From Galbula dea (taxonomy: Eukaryota > Chordata > Aves > Piciformes > Galbulidae), in the NCBI GenBank assembly GCA_013399015.1, contig VWZX01006105.1, positions 124,001-188,000 on the forward strand: a DNA stretch of 64,000 bases, in the 5' to 3' direction. Both the position numbers and the translations under genes were made by a program. The notes below the pieces were generated by a model, which had not been told where the DNA came from, did no database searches, and was given only the letters and a program-made list of their open reading frames with translations. Positions 10,329-22,745 of this stretch are shown in pieces. Position 1 is the stretch's first letter. Every line of letters starts with the position of its first letter.

Positions 10329-11450
10329 AGTAAGAGCTATGTAGGCATTAGAAGATCTAAAAGATACTCATTTTCCTCACTGTACACGGGACTCAACACT
10401 TGGACACTAGAGCTGTATGGAAAATCATGTGGGCTTCTGCTCTTTGCAGAGACATGGCTTTTTGATTGTTCTTCAGGTAACTCACCAGTCCTTACTTCCT
10501 TTAGGTACATTAATATACTTTGATCTATAACATAGACTGCACCAATTGCATATCCTGTAGGGTATAAGGAAATCTTAAATGTGGATACTCATTTTTCTGC
10601 TCTTTTACTGTGGCCTCTCTCATGCCACTGACTCACATTCTGTTGTCATCTATGTTTTCTATGCTCTGTTTTCACAACTCTTTTTCACCTTTCCACATGA
10701 AGGATATCTCCAGCAGTGGACATTTATATTGTAAGTAACCTAAACATTTCAATTTGTGCTTACTACATTGAAACTGGCAGTATTCTTAGAGAGATGGGGA
10801 AATGCATGCCTCTGCATGGCCTTGAAAAGACAATGTATTGTACACATGGCCAATAGTCCCTTAAACTCCCCATGTACACCCTTCTGATGTTGTCTATATT
10901 CCCTTTTGCCCATAAAACTTAAACTTCTATTTTATTCCTCACAACAAACTTGAAATGCAAACAAAGTGCTAGAAGACAGCTGAGGTCTGTCTGCACATGA
11001 TTCAGTGGTGGCTTCAAGGAAGAGAACTGCCATATTTTAAGATAGGAGAGAAGCAAAAAAGTCACTCAGTTTTGCCCTCTGTTTGATCAGGGAATCAGCT
11101 TTAATACTATTGTGGCACTACTTTTACTTTGCATGATTCCTTTTTTTTTTTAAATAACAAGTAGGGAAAGACCTACAAGAAACTTGGGTTTGACAGTAAG
11201 GACTGGTGGGGAAATCCAGCAGTCCACACTTAATACAAAGGTTTCCTAAGAAAAAGAGAAGCTGCTGTACTCTGATTGAGCACTTCCCCTGGGGATCTTG
11301 AAAGAAACCCTGGAAGATGAAGTGCGAACTCCCTTGGGAGACTCAGTAGATGGCACTCCTCCCCCTGTGACAAGGCAAGTGCTCTGCTTTGGGCTAGCAG
11401 GTGTCCTGCCAAGGGGGGTGGGTTGTAATCTTTTCTATAAGGTATAGGAT
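10329..11450. other. Unique DNA, no gene seen
   Basis: Nothing recognisable on either strand. The minus-strand frame at 11230-11499 runs out of the microsatellite at 11451-11498 and is not credible. Confidence 0.55.
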
Positions 11451-11498
11451 TATATATACGTGTGTGTGTGTGTGTATATATACATATATATACACACA
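11451..11498. repeat. Compound (TA)n/(TG)n microsatellite
   Basis: TATATATACG is followed by about seven TG units, then TATATATACATATATATACA and a short CA run. This is a compound dinucleotide repeat likely to vary in length between individuals. Confidence 0.95.
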
Positions 11499-11995
11499 AA
11501 AACCCCCATATGTATCATGAACCATTTCCTCCTAAGGCCAGCCTTGGTGATTTGAGTGACAGATACTACGGGTCCTGACACAGACCAGTGGAGCTGACAA
11601 CAGGCTACTGCAATATGAAATTGCCTTGGAAGTATGAGGGGAGTGTGTTAAATCTCCCTGCTTGCACAGGACAAGACTAATGCTGTTTGTTAGTTGCCTT
11701 GCTTGGATGACTTCTGTTTGAAATTATAAAATCATCTTCTTTTTCTACCAAGGAGACTATTGCAATGTTTGGATAGATAATTCCTGGGTCTTAAGAGAAT
11801 TTGTAAATGATCTTAGAACCAAAAGTCCAAGATACATAATTACTAATAAGGTATAAAGAGAAAATAACTCATTTAAATCTAGCTAAGTCAGCCCTTATGT
11901 CAATAAAATTCATTTACACTGCAGTTCCTTCATCATGGGTTTTCCATATATTTTACTCTGCTGAACATTTTCGTAATACTTGCTGAAGAACTTAC
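11499..11995. other. Unique DNA, no gene seen
   Basis: No recognisable repeat or exon. It lies just 3' (on the minus strand) of the exon-shaped interval ending at 11996. Confidence 0.5.
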
Positions 11996-12077
11996 CAATC
12001 CAAAAACATAGTTCGCATACCTCAATGTTATCTTCCAAATCAGAGTTTGGAAGAAAACTGTAAAGTCAAATGACAAT
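11996..12077 (-). CDS. Candidate minus-strand exon, product not recognised
   Basis: On the minus strand a pyrimidine-rich acceptor (TTATTTTTCCTCTTTTCAG) ends at 12078. A second acceptor-like TTTGACTTTACAG ends at 12058. A strong donor, TTG|GTAAGT, lies at 11996/11995. From the first acceptor one frame is open across the 82 bases (SFDFTVFFQTLIWKITLRY and onward). From the second, a different frame is open and reads FLPNSDLEDNIEVCELCFWI. I cannot decide between them and recognise no family. It lies downstream, in transcript order, of similar intervals at 16.1, 14.8 and 13.5 kb. It could be chance. Confidence 0.2.
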
Positions 12078-13339
12078 CTGAAAAGAGGAAAAATAAGAAG
12101 ATCTAGAAAATAAAGAATTGTTGGAACAGATATTAGAATTTTCCATTGCAAATTATCACCACTAACCGGCTGTCTGGGAAACACTCCAACCTGATGTTGG
12201 GTTCTCTTTGATAACGTGGTGTTTCTAAGCAACATTTCTAGTTGGCCCATGTGTATGAGTGGTCAGCCACCACTCAGCAACTTCAAAACAAGAATTTCTT
12301 TTGTTAGATGGAGATCCAATTTACTGTTTGGTTTTCATATGAAAAATACAGCAGGCTTTTTAAGATACAGGTTTTGGGGTTTTGTTGTACTTTTTTAAAA
12401 TAGGAAGCAGTGCTAAATATTGTAACATGTTTCAACACATATAACTGTGTCTAATTTATTCAATACTACATTAATGCACCCTTTTTTTGTTATTAAACTA
12501 AGCAGATGGGTATTCAGGTAGCATGTGTTAAAGTTGTCACGAATTTATGTTCTAATTCCTTTCACATAAGCAGCCAAAGGCACTTCTTACATAAGAATGA
12601 CAGTGATAATGTTTAACTTGTCTCTTCACTCAATATGTTTCCACTACAACCCCAAGTGAAATATTTTCTAGGATTTGGACCTGCTGAACTAGAATTTCCA
12701 AAGTTCATGCCTTCCAAACCTTCTATGTGAAAAAGATGTGAATTCCAATCCCTCAGAAACTGGACTGCCTGTCCAGCTTTCATCTATGATTTCCACACTA
12801 TTAAGTGCAAGGTATATATAATGATGAGGTAATTCATAATTTAATTTGGAAAATGTTCTTATCTCATTCAAAAATAATTTGTTTAATATGTAGGAATTCA
12901 TGTCACTGATAAATAAAGAACAGGCATGTTCCTCTGAAGAGAGTGATAATCAGTTCTGCAACAGACGAGAACTCTCTGATCTCTGCTGATGGTAGAAGGA
13001 ATCAGACCTGTTCTCAGCTTATGGACACTGAGCTACACAGAGTCCTTCAGACTGGTGATATGGTGGAACCACAGGAGATCACTGTGTTCAGTGAAGTTAG
13101 GCATCATTTTCTATGCTTGTGCTTTCATCTCAAAGAGACTGACTTCAGATTGCTGGCAAGGACAGACGCATTCCACACTCAGGCAGAAAATATTTTAGAT
13201 TTCTATAAAATAATCCTATCAAAATGAATATATTTTATCAACTCAGATCTGGAATATATGCATCCTACAAGTGCTAATTATAACAAGACATATGGTGAAA
13301 CAGCATTTCAGATTGAGACAGTTTGGGGAATTTCTCTAC
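12078..13339. other. Unique DNA; weak coding-like stretch on minus strand
   Basis: Around 12930-13200 one minus-strand frame stays open with only two stops over roughly 90 codons (for example SVECVCPCQQSEVSLFEM, then WFHHITSLKDSV). The plus strand is open over the same bases (12943-13227). Openness on both strands weakens the case for real coding. No splice-supported exon is called. Confidence 0.35.
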
Positions 13340-13554
13340 CTATGATTTCTTCTTGACACTGGAATCTTTCTTGTGGACATCTGTCAGGATGCAAGTTCCA
13401 GAAGGAATGTGGCACACAGCTCCTTCTTCTGATCCTTTGTTTCCATGTTGACATAAAACCCACAGTAGGTGACAGAAAAGTTGCTTGCACCTGGCTCATG
13501 GATAAAAATGGTGAGCCACTAAATGCTGATGATCTTCCATTTAAATGGAGCATA
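13340..13554 (-). CDS. Candidate minus-strand exon, product not recognised
   Basis: The interval runs from an acceptor-like TCTTTTATTCAAG (AAG rather than CAG) to a donor ATAG|GTAGAG. One frame is open over all 71 codons (for example SGSPFLSMSQVQATFLSPTV and SFWNLHPDRCPQERFQCQEE). It enters in phase 2 and leaves in phase 1, which fits the phase-2 exit of the interval at 16024-16137. A second frame is also open over about 43 codons (HEPGASNFSVTYCGFYVNME). I do not recognise either peptide. If a gene exists here it may be decayed. The alternative is chance openness. Confidence 0.25.
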
Positions 13555-14711
13555 CTTGAATAAAAGATGGTGACTATCCAGAGCAAATGGTTATTTCAAG
13601 TCTGATTCCAAAGAAAGATAATAGTTGAACTATAGATTAGTTATTGAAAAACAGATCCTCTGATACACCTTATCTGAAGATCACCTGAGGTATAGGAAAG
13701 GGACATACAGAATTTGTTTCCTCTGAGATCACTTCAGAGGAAAGAAAGAGGGAGTACACAGGACAGGAAAAAGTGGTACAGACCTGAAACTGGAGAAATG
13801 TCATGAACAACACAGAAAACTCTGATCCAAGCACAGAAACCATCCCAGGTAAAGAGGAAATCGAAGCAGGAGAATGAATGTGGAAATGTTTTGTCCACAG
13901 ATGTGTACTTCTAATGTTAGCTGAAGTAAGATGTGATGTGTTTTGCTATTCATCTGTTCACCTTAGCTATCACATATCTTTGAGAGAAGAAACTACAAGT
14001 TTCTGTTAATCATGATGTGGAGTTCTGGGAAAAGATATGCATGGAGAAGTAGGGGAGGAGGTGATGGGATGTGGGACTCTTACTTTTCTGAAACAATAGT
14101 AGATAAAAAACATATCAAAGAAGTCTGCCAGAAGGAAAGGCTAAATCTTACTGAGACATGAGAAAGCTTAAAACATTTAGATACCTTTTGATATTACCAA
14201 AACACAGCAGCTTGAAGCATACAAAGAAAACTGAGTTTTATCAAGTCTGTGACACATGTAGTCCTAGAAAAATTAATTCATCTAGCCTGCAGCTATGTGT
14301 TCCTTTCTTAGCACACAGGCTCCCTCTGTTACAGTCACTAGAGTAATCCCATCACACTCTCACAGCAGGCAGTTTTCATACTGGTCTGCATTTTGGCTGC
14401 TTATGTGGATTGTGCCAAGGTACAATACATGAAGAGGCCTTTATGACCTTCTGTAAAGCATCCATCAGGGAACCAAGTAGTCTGTGGACTCCCTGTGTGC
14501 AGCAGGAAAAAAACCTAGTTCATCTTTTAGCGTTTCATGACCAGGCAGATCAGGGGTGCAGACACCATCCTTCCCTCAGTCTGGCTGCAGGCACTGGAAA
14601 CAACTCTCACCACAGCATCAGTATAGCAGTGCTGGCTGAGGTATTGTTCCTCACTATCCATGAGCTTCACTTTATATTCATGGAGAAAGACAGTCTTCTC
14701 TAGAGACTTAC
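13555..14711. other. Unique DNA between candidate exons
   Basis: No recognised repeat. On the minus strand the open frame of the next interval extends into this region as far as 14527. A second possible donor, GCTGTG|GTGAGA, lies near 14610-14616. The plus-strand frames at 14158-14703 have no recognisable features. Confidence 0.4.
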
Positions 14712-14819
14712 TGAAACCACTGAAAATCTGCATCATGCAGTCAACATTTCTATCCTCCAGCATCCAGCACGAACAGAACTCAGTGACATAGCTCTGACAC
14801 AGAAACCTCATTTAAATTC
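14712..14819 (-). CDS. Candidate minus-strand exon with strong splice sites, product not recognised
   Basis: The acceptor is a long T-run followed by ATTATTTCAG, ending at 14820. The donor at 14712/14711 is TTTCA|GTAAGT. The frame begins with an in-frame stop and then ATG (14811-14809), giving a Cys- and Met-rich stretch (MRFLCQSYVTEFCSCWMLED). The frame stays open past the donor to 14527. As an internal exon it would need a start codon here, because the frame upstream of the ATG is closed; its phase does not fit the 16.1 kb interval. No family is recognised. It could be a first coding exon after a 5' UTR intron, a decayed exon, or chance. Confidence 0.25.
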
Positions 14820-16023
14820 CTGAAATAATAAAAAAAAAAGGATGTCAGTTTAATTATATTTAATGGGAGAGACTACAAAGACATCTCCTGGAACATAAAG
14901 GTGGAGCTTAAGCAATAAAACTCATGAAAGAAATTAATCTGTAGAAAATTTGTCACAAAGACACAGAATGAATTCACAGTTAAATGTAGAGCTGAAGGAA
15001 GTATTCCCAGAAAACAATTAATCTATGTAAATGAATCATTAATTTATTTTTTTACTTATTTATTCTAAGATGGTGCTGAGTTTCCTGCATTGTGGGGATT
15101 GCCCACAAATACTATTTGTTCCAAATGCTGTAAAGAGATCTGTGTGCCAGAGAGTTCTCCTGACTGACCTTGAGAACAGTACAGAGGTCAAATCAAAGGT
15201 CTATGTATCACAATGTCTTTAAATAGCTGCAAAAAGCAGATGATTAGAGAAAGCTTTAGTGCTATGAAAACAGTATATTTTGTCTCCTCTAGCATTCCAG
15301 CTTCTAGTGTTGTGTAGATAAGTGACTTCATAAGGCAGATGTTGTAACTTTGTGGTTAGTACTGCTTGATTGATTTTCTGCTTGTGGTTTTAACTGGTCT
15401 CTACATCTGTGGTTCAGACCACGGGCTCATTTAATTTCCTTCTCTCATGAGCATTTTCATGCTTTCTAGCACACAGGCCACTACACCTGAAGCAACTTCT
15501 ACCTGTTATTTCATTTGATTCTCTCCATCCTAAAACTCAGAATTGCTCCAGAAAAAGCTCTGGGAATGTAGAAATGAAAAGATTAATGAATGTATCTTTC
15601 AAATTGTGTGTGTGCTCTAAAGCTTGATCCAAAATCCCATTGATGACTAAGCAAAACCCAACACTGATTTGAGTAAGATACATACTACTTCCAATGTGAT
15701 TTTGTTTTGAGAGATGCCAGAAAGCCTCAGGGCATTTGAAAACTCAGAAGTCATGTAAATTGATATTGAACATTAGATCCTATATTACTGGGGTTTGTTC
15801 CCTGATTTAATTAAAGTAATAGTGTTTTCATTGCAAAAACAAACAGTTGTGAATTTGAAAATTACATTTGTAACAATTATTACACATTATGTATCAAGAT
15901 ATTTTTGCTGGTTAACATGCTTAGTGAATATTGACAAAAATCCAGTGCATAGTCAGAACAAGATTTAGTATTACAGTACCAATAAACATTACAATCCATT
16001 TTGACAACCTTCATCATTCTTAC
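14820..16023. other. Unique DNA between candidate exons, no gene seen
   Basis: Contains an 11-base poly-A (poly-T on the minus strand) that forms the pyrimidine tract of the 14819 acceptor. Nothing else is recognised. Confidence 0.5.
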
Positions 16024-16137
16024 CAGTCCATGATTATGTTGTTGAATACTGTGTAAACAGCCCCAGAGTCTCTGAAGGTCCAAGAATTCATCCAGATCTC
16101 TTTGGGTGCTTGACAAACTTGTCTCTTGTCATAGAAT
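16024..16137 (-). CDS. Best exon-shaped interval of the window, product not recognised
   Basis: On the minus strand 114 bases are bounded by a good acceptor (TTTCATTTTTGCAG) and a near-consensus donor (GACTG|GTAAGA). Starting one base in, 37 codons are open: FYDKRQVCQAPKEIWMNSW, then TFRDSGAVYTVFNNIIMD. It enters and leaves in phase 2, so it is symmetric and could be skipped without a frameshift. The composition (Trp, Cys, charged residues) looks more protein-like than typical AT-rich noncoding frames. I do not recognise the family. A second frame is also mostly open (SSTQRDLDEFLDLQRLWGCL), which lowers confidence. It may belong with the 14.8, 13.5 and 12.0 kb intervals. Confidence 0.35.
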
Positions 16138-18949
16138 CTGCAAAAATGAAATCAAGAGATCAGCTTTCTACACCATGAATGACATCCAAACTCAAAATTC
16201 ACCAAGTGGACCAGATTTTTAAAATCTCTCTTTCCTATCTTTGAAAATGGCACTGAAAGGATAAATAGTCTGTGTCACAGCTGATCAGTTGGATTGGACT
16301 GCTATTTGTCATTCCCCTTTTTCATTTTCCCCAAAATTTCATCAAATACCATAGGATGAAGCAATCCTTACTGAGTTCGTTTTCATTTTCTCTACCAGAC
16401 AGCTATTGAAGTCTCAACAAAAAGCCCTTTTCTATGTCTATGTCCTTTGCACACACATGTTGAAGTACAAGCTGTAGTTCAACATGGTATCCCAAGTTCC
16501 AGCTCTTTGTTTTGGTTCCCATAGTTCCCTTCAAGTTTTCTTATTTTAGGGTTGAATGCATGCCTTGATTATCTTTCTCTGCTCCATCATGATATTTTCC
16601 CTCCTCTCTCCAGGATCAGTTAAGATGTAAGCCCTTCAGTGGCTCTTCATAGCCTGCTATGGGGAGTTTCTTGAGAAGGCCAATGTGCCGGGTAGTCTAA
16701 CTTCTTTCTTTTCCATTCTTCCAATGAGAAGCCTGAAGGTAAACCCTTCCCTTACTCTCCTGCTCCAAGATTTTTCCTGCATTTAACTCGCTGGTTCTGC
16801 TGTTTTCCCTAGTTCAGCTTTAAAAGGTTCATTCCTCCTCCCCTCTTTCCTATCCTCCTCTCCCAGCTCTCAGCTTTTGCCAAAATATCTTCTGATGTAC
16901 CTACAGGGTCCCCTAGCCAGTTAACTGACTTCTCCAGAGAACCTAAGTGAGCCTGTGAAACCTTTTGCCCCTCTTTTTCCAGTTATTAGACTCAAACCTT
17001 TCTAATCAGTTCCAGTGAAGGTGCAAATGCTCAACCATAGGAAATTACACTCACACAGTGAGTCCTTTCCAGGATCAGAACACTTTCCAAAGTCTTGGCT
17101 TGATTAACCAAAATATTTCGGGGTGCAGAATCAAATTTTATTCCTAAAATATTGCCATTCTTTTAGAAGTCAGGATATGCTTTATTAGAACTTTCCATCT
17201 TGGTGATCAAGACATGTGTCTTAAAAACCTTGTGAGAGACACTTGCAGCTCTTTACTTGCATGGAGTCAATTATAGCATGAGCAAGTTGGTCTCAGCCCC
17301 TTGGGGCTGTCCTTGCAGGGATGAGGTGATATGTGCCCTGACAGTCCCTTGCAAACTGCATTGCTTTTTCTACATGGCATTTTTTATAACAATAATTCCA
17401 TTGCAGGCTTGGCCCTTCAACATGGTTAATGTTAAGCACATAAATAGTTTAACTGATGTGAAAGAAATTGCCTACATGCCTGTGCATGTGATTAAATGCT
17501 TTGGTGGATCAGGCCAGAATGCCAAACACATTGTTGAATCAAGCAATGAGTGTGTATATAAACAAGATCTTTACAAACTGACACAAACATAGCACTTGTT
17601 TTTCTTTAAGAATCTCATAACTCAGTTCAATCCTGGCCTAAATGCATTGGCTTTAGTAGGAAAAGGCTAACAATTAATTTAGACTTCTTTTTAAGTGTAA
17701 AGACAAACCGCTTAGGTAAAAGTCTGTGGTTCTAATTTTATTAGTTACAGACATATTTTCACCAGTTGCAGTACAATCTTATGTGATGATTTACAATACT
17801 GACAATATGCAAAAGCTTTAAAAATATTTGGATTTCTATTTTTACCAAGCCCCTTTAGGAAGGATGGTATTTGTGTTATTGGCCACTGGAGCCCAGCTAA
17901 GAGCATTGGAACATTATCCTGCCCTGCATTACCCTGCCCCTGCAAGTAATGAACTCTCTTCTAGTCTGTAAAATGCTGGTGTTTTGTGGTTTCCTGGAAG
18001 GGAGATAGAAACTAGCTGCGCCTGCCTGCTCCCACTGAACATGATGCCAGGGTTGTCACTTTGTATCAGAGATTGCAGTGCCAGCCCCCTTGCAGGCATT
18101 AGTGCAGAATTAGGGGAGCAACCACTTATTACTTTGTTTTATTTTAGCATCCCAACTGCACCACTGTAAATAACCACCAACTGCTATAGCTCCACTAATA
18201 GTCAGCCTGTTAGCGACAACTCCATGAACCAGGACAAGTAGCAGTGATACTTTTATAACATCAAAAGTAAACAGGGGTTTCCACATACTATTTATGTCTT
18301 GATCCTGTTCCATTTTTTCTAGCAGTTCATTTATTTTTAATAGTGGCACAAATTTTCTTTCTTAGCTCCTACTTCTCTGTAAAAACATATCACAAAATGT
18401 CTTAAACGGGGTTAAAATAGTCCTCCCAAAATTCTGCTCCCAGTAGAATTGCCAAAGGTTTAATTTCCTACTTTAAACAGCCATTTATTCTCCACTTTGA
18501 GAAGACAGAGATTCCACTGACTGCAATAAATTCACATAACTGGGATTATCTGTACATGCTAAGAAAACTGATACAAAATTAGAAGTGACTATTTTGCAGA
18601 TAGCTTCAGAAATATTCTCTAGTGCCTACCTCCTATCAACAAGTGGAGGGAAGTGGAGGATCTGTGCACCTCAAACCTGCTAGTATTAATGACAATGATC
18701 TCTGCAAACGTGCTGCCTGCAGCTGGGCAATGAGGAGACTCCGATGCTCTTGCTTGTTAACATTCTCCTTTGTTTCTGCCCTCTCCAACTCAAATGTGTT
18801 CTAGCTGTTTTGCTGGCAGCCTTAGGAGCATTAATGCATTCCAAACTAGAAAAGTTTCTACTTTCATATCTTACAACTAGCTCAATATGTACTGACCTCA
18901 AACCCAGGATAGTAGTAATTTGATATTACAGCTCATTATTGTTGTTCCC
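16138..18949. other. Unique DNA, no gene supported
   Basis: The 111-codon plus-strand frame at 17257-17592 and the minus-strand frame at 18110-18349 are the longest here. Neither shows a family motif, a convincing Kozak or splice context, or a signal peptide. No interspersed repeat is recognised. Confidence 0.5.
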
Positions 18950-19290
18950 AGCAAGTTTCCCCTTGAAAGCGGCTGATGCTTCCCGCTCCCTCTCACACGC
19001 ACCCTTCCCACCCTCCATTCAGAATTTGGTTTTAATTGTTCAGGAGAGAAAATTCAAACTGTGAGCCAACAATATATTTCCAGGGGGTACAAGATATTAA
19101 TAGGGTTACATCGTGGCCCCGTATATTGTAATAAACTGTGCTGTAATTTGTTTACCCACCGTAGACAGTAACTAACATTCAGATAAATGGAGTTGGCGCC
19201 TGCAAGATTTATTATATACTTCTGTGCTTAGCAATGTTTAATCAGGGAGTTAAAATATTACAGTGTAAAATCCTTTACAAGCATGCACAA
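18950..19290. promoter_or_regulatory. Possible conserved regulatory element (noncoding)
   Basis: Several CpGs cluster here (in CATCGTGG, CCCGTA, ACCGTA and GGCGCC) in a window that is otherwise CpG-poor. No repeat and no open frame are present. A forkhead-type site TGTTTAC lies at 19149-19155, with a GATAAA and TTTATTATA nearby. Retained CpGs plus transcription-factor-like words suggest selection or an unmethylated element, but this is inference only. Nothing shows which gene it would control. Confidence 0.25.
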
Positions 19291-22200
19291 ACAGAGAACT
19301 ACCATTAGAGGCTTGGCAGACATAGTTGGTGTCAAATAGTACCTCCAGACACTCTCAAAACACAAAGAGGAATATTCAAAGCAGCTACTAACTGACTAGC
19401 ATTATTTGAGAACCACGTCAGACCTCATTTTTTTAGGGGGACTTGCTTTTGAAGTGACAGAATGATAGGCAGGGACAAGTGGGCTTGTCTGCGGAGCCCA
19501 TCAAGCCGAAAGAAGTTGGGGTGGGTGGAAAGTGTGGAGCTGGGGGGGAAGGGAGGCGAATTTTGGTCAAAAAGGTGGTAGATGCCTGTCACAGAGCTTA
19601 GTGTGTTTGGATAAGACATGCTAGCATGTGGGGGGATCAGCATGAAGCATCACACCTGGAGGAAAAGACAACTAGCTCCAGCCTCAGTGCCATAAGCCTG
19701 GCTCCACAAAGTCTAGCCAACATCTGGAATGGATATCAAGAGACACAGTGCAGCCCTGACTGGCGCTCTACTCTACCTTTGTACTTTTCACTGCAAATTG
19801 AAAAGCAAAACAGACATCAAGGATATATTTATATAACTGTCTTCAAGCTGCATTTTCTACTCCCATCTGCTGCACATGATAAGTTTCAAGTGTTTTCTAA
19901 TAAAAAAGGGATTCTTTTTTTTTTTTTTTATTCCTTGCTCAGTATACAGACTGACCTTTTTTATTCACAGTTTTAAAGGAACAGTAAATATTTTACAGCC
20001 AGAGGAAGTGTCAGCACCATAAGACTTTCTGCTATTGACATTATTTAACCACTCTGGCTATCGAGCCAAATAGGACAGGGTGTGAGTTTGTGTGCCTTCA
20101 GACGCCTGCATTTGCCTGAGTGTGTAAATGAGCTCACTCATGTGCATTTGTACTTGCACATGTGCTTTGGAAAGGAACATTCCTGGGAGTTTTTTGCTTA
20201 TTTTTACATCATGTTGTTGTTATGTCGCTCAAAGGGGGAGGGCATCCCTGTATGTACTAACAGGAGACCCTGTGGTAAACCGCTCTCCAGGAGGGATGCA
20301 ATGAAGGAATGCAGCCATGATATCAGAAAGGCTCTGTTTTTTCTCTCTGCTTTCCTGCTACATAGTTGATGAGACCAGATTAGCCTTCTAGTCAGATTGA
20401 TTCATTATGAGGAAAATAACAAGAATGAAAAATGGTTATATTTCAGTGTGAAACTTCACCCTCTGACCACAAGGCACCAAAATGGTCATGGACATGAATG
20501 GGTTTCAGCAGAGACATAGGGACCATTGCCCGATGCACTCCTCAGCAAAAGCCAGCTAGATTCAGATATTCCAAAACACATTCTGGACCGCATGGACAAT
20601 GACATGTATGAGCAGTTGTGAGAAAGTACAGTTATCTGAGGGAGTCAACTTCAACCCATGAGACACAGTAGGAACCAGAAATATTCATCCAGCTCTAAGA
20701 AATAATCTCCTCTTGAGTACAGAGTAGTGAGCCTGTTCCTTATCTATCTTATTTATTTGCTAAAAGTTGGGGATAACTGCATTTGCTGGAATTATACTGG
20801 TATAAAATGTCCAGGAAAATACTCTCTGAGTCTACCAGTGAAGAGTTTCACCAATACTACTAACAAGAATAACAATCCTACAGAAACTGTTTGGAACTTG
20901 TTGTTCTCAAGAGAAAGGAGAATCATACTGGAAAAAGCTCCAGTTTCTCTTCTTCGTGCTGTAAAGTACTATTTTCAGCTGGTTTAGCACTGTGAAAAGG
21001 AGATGTGGATATTAAACCTACGGTTCTGTTCTGACTACACGAATTCACCTCACAAACCTAAAGAATTAGTAACATCTCCGACTACTCTTTTGTTAAATAC
21101 AAATAATTCACCCATTACAGGGAGCATGTGAGGTTTAAATAGTGGTCCTAATTGAGATAATCCTGAATTTTGTGTCAGAAATTCATTGTTGTGTAATAGC
21201 CATTCAGTGAAGCAGACATATTTTAATTTTTCTCCATGGGAAATGATAGTTTTTCTCCTTAAGGCAGCCATCAATGAAAGAAATGTTAGCAGAAGCAATT
21301 ATTTTGTTAGGTAGTTTGGGAGGTTTGGTCTGAGATTTTGTTTTGATTAAAAGTCTATAACTTCATTGAACCTCCAAAGTTTTATTTGGAAAGAAGGGTG
21401 ACAGGACCTGTGAAGTGAAACTTACAGCGTTGGTGAAGGGGGTGAGAAATGACAAAAAGGAGAAGCCTTTTCTTTGGCTGAAACCAGTCACTCTGCACAA
21501 ATCAGGCAACTTTCACAAGAAAATAAAAACAAAAATCTTCTGATCTCCTAATTCTGAAAATTTGACTTTTCCTTTGAAATCTAACTGGCAAGCAACTTCA
21601 GGCATCTTCCCAATGAATTTGAGAGTTCACTATTTATGAAACCATAGTCCCAAGTGAAGTTATCACAGAGAAGGTAGCATATGACAAAAGATTTGCACAT
21701 GTCTTTGATATGGAAACTCTGGAAAGAAACTCTAGGCCAGTGTTTGAACAGAAAGAAAAAAAAAAAAAGAGTTCTTTGTTTTTCTCATATCTAGATCATT
21801 TCGCTGCAGTTCTTGAGATGTGTTTTGCCATGCATATCAAAACAAAAGCTCCATGAGTTTGCCCTCTGGAGAGTAAGACGTTTCTGATTGCCTTTTAACA
21901 GAAGTGATCACAGATCAAAGGAAAACAAACCAGGTGGGTCAGAGGGAAACACCAGCATTTCCTCACACACACGTGCCCCCCTCCTTACTTGTTTACAGAT
22001 AAACACAAGATAGCTGTAAAAGTGACAATCCAATCTGTTTGCAAGAGTGGGAAGGAAATAGTATTTAACAACTCTGAAGAAAGAGGAGTATATATCTAAA
22101 TTTTAAAATTCTGGTGTTTATTTAATAAGAAATGTTTCTATAATGACTTAGAATGTCCAGTACTATGTGTCCATCATGTACCTCTATCTGTATTTGTATT

Positions 22201-22380
22201 GACATATTTGTTAAATTTGGATGGAAGGAGTTGTTCTCTACAGAAGATATAAAGAAACCAGAAAATCAGCTGTATGCAGTTTGTAGTGAGAAGGACAGTC
22301 TGCAGCAGACCATGCTACCAGGTCATTTCATACTACATAGAAAAGTATGAGATTAGCACTCTCTAAGTTAGACATCCCAT
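19291..22380. other. Unique DNA, no gene seen
   Basis: Contains a 15-base poly-T at 19915-19929 and a poly-A-rich run at 21755-21769. The frame at 19626-19976 runs into the poly-T and is not credible. No repeat families are recognised. Confidence 0.5.
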
Positions 22381-22461
22381 ACTGAAGGGCACTGTCTGCA
22401 AATTCAGTATCAATATTACATTAAACTCCTAAAATACCCCGAGTGAGGTTCAGTTTCTGAG
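22381..22461. repeat. Duplicated block 1, first copy
   Basis: 81 bases from ACTGAAGGGCACTGTCTG to GAGGTTCAGTTTCTGAG recur at 23696-23776 in the same orientation, with five mismatches by eye (about 94% identity). Four of the mismatches are clustered. The flanks on both sides are unrelated. Confidence 0.95.
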
Positions 22462-22745
22462 CTTGTTCCTCCCTCACATTTCATGTGGTATATTTCTCGA
22501 ACAGGGAACATGCTCATTCTCTCTGTTTACCAGTATCTGCCTGATAAAGTAGAACTGAAAATACTGTGTTGTACTGGAACATGAAGAAGTTCAGGGTTCA
22601 AAACAATTGCTTGTTACAAAAATAAGGGCCTTTCCTATAAAATCTGTGAACTCGAAACAAGGATACAAAACTAGTTGTTGCCAATAACTTTAACTTCATT
22701 TATCTATATTTGGCAAAAATTGTGCTGCAGCTGGAGATGAAATGC
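22462..22745. other. Unshared spacer between duplicated blocks, first copy
   Basis: 284 bases lie between the two blocks. They do not resemble the 221 bases at the equivalent place in the second copy (23777-23997). Confidence 0.8.

Noticed and set aside
12943..13227. 94-codon plus-strand open frame
   Set aside because: The minus strand is almost open over the same bases and neither gives a recognisable protein.
17257..17592. 111-codon plus-strand open frame
   Set aside because: No recognisable domain, no splice or promoter support, and a composition like other chance frames in this AT-rich DNA.
18110..18349. Minus-strand frame with a hydrophobic stretch (FDVIKVSLLLVLVHGVVANR)
   Set aside because: A good acceptor (ATATGTTTTTACAG) lies upstream, but no frame from it stays open, and the hydrophobic run alone is weak evidence.
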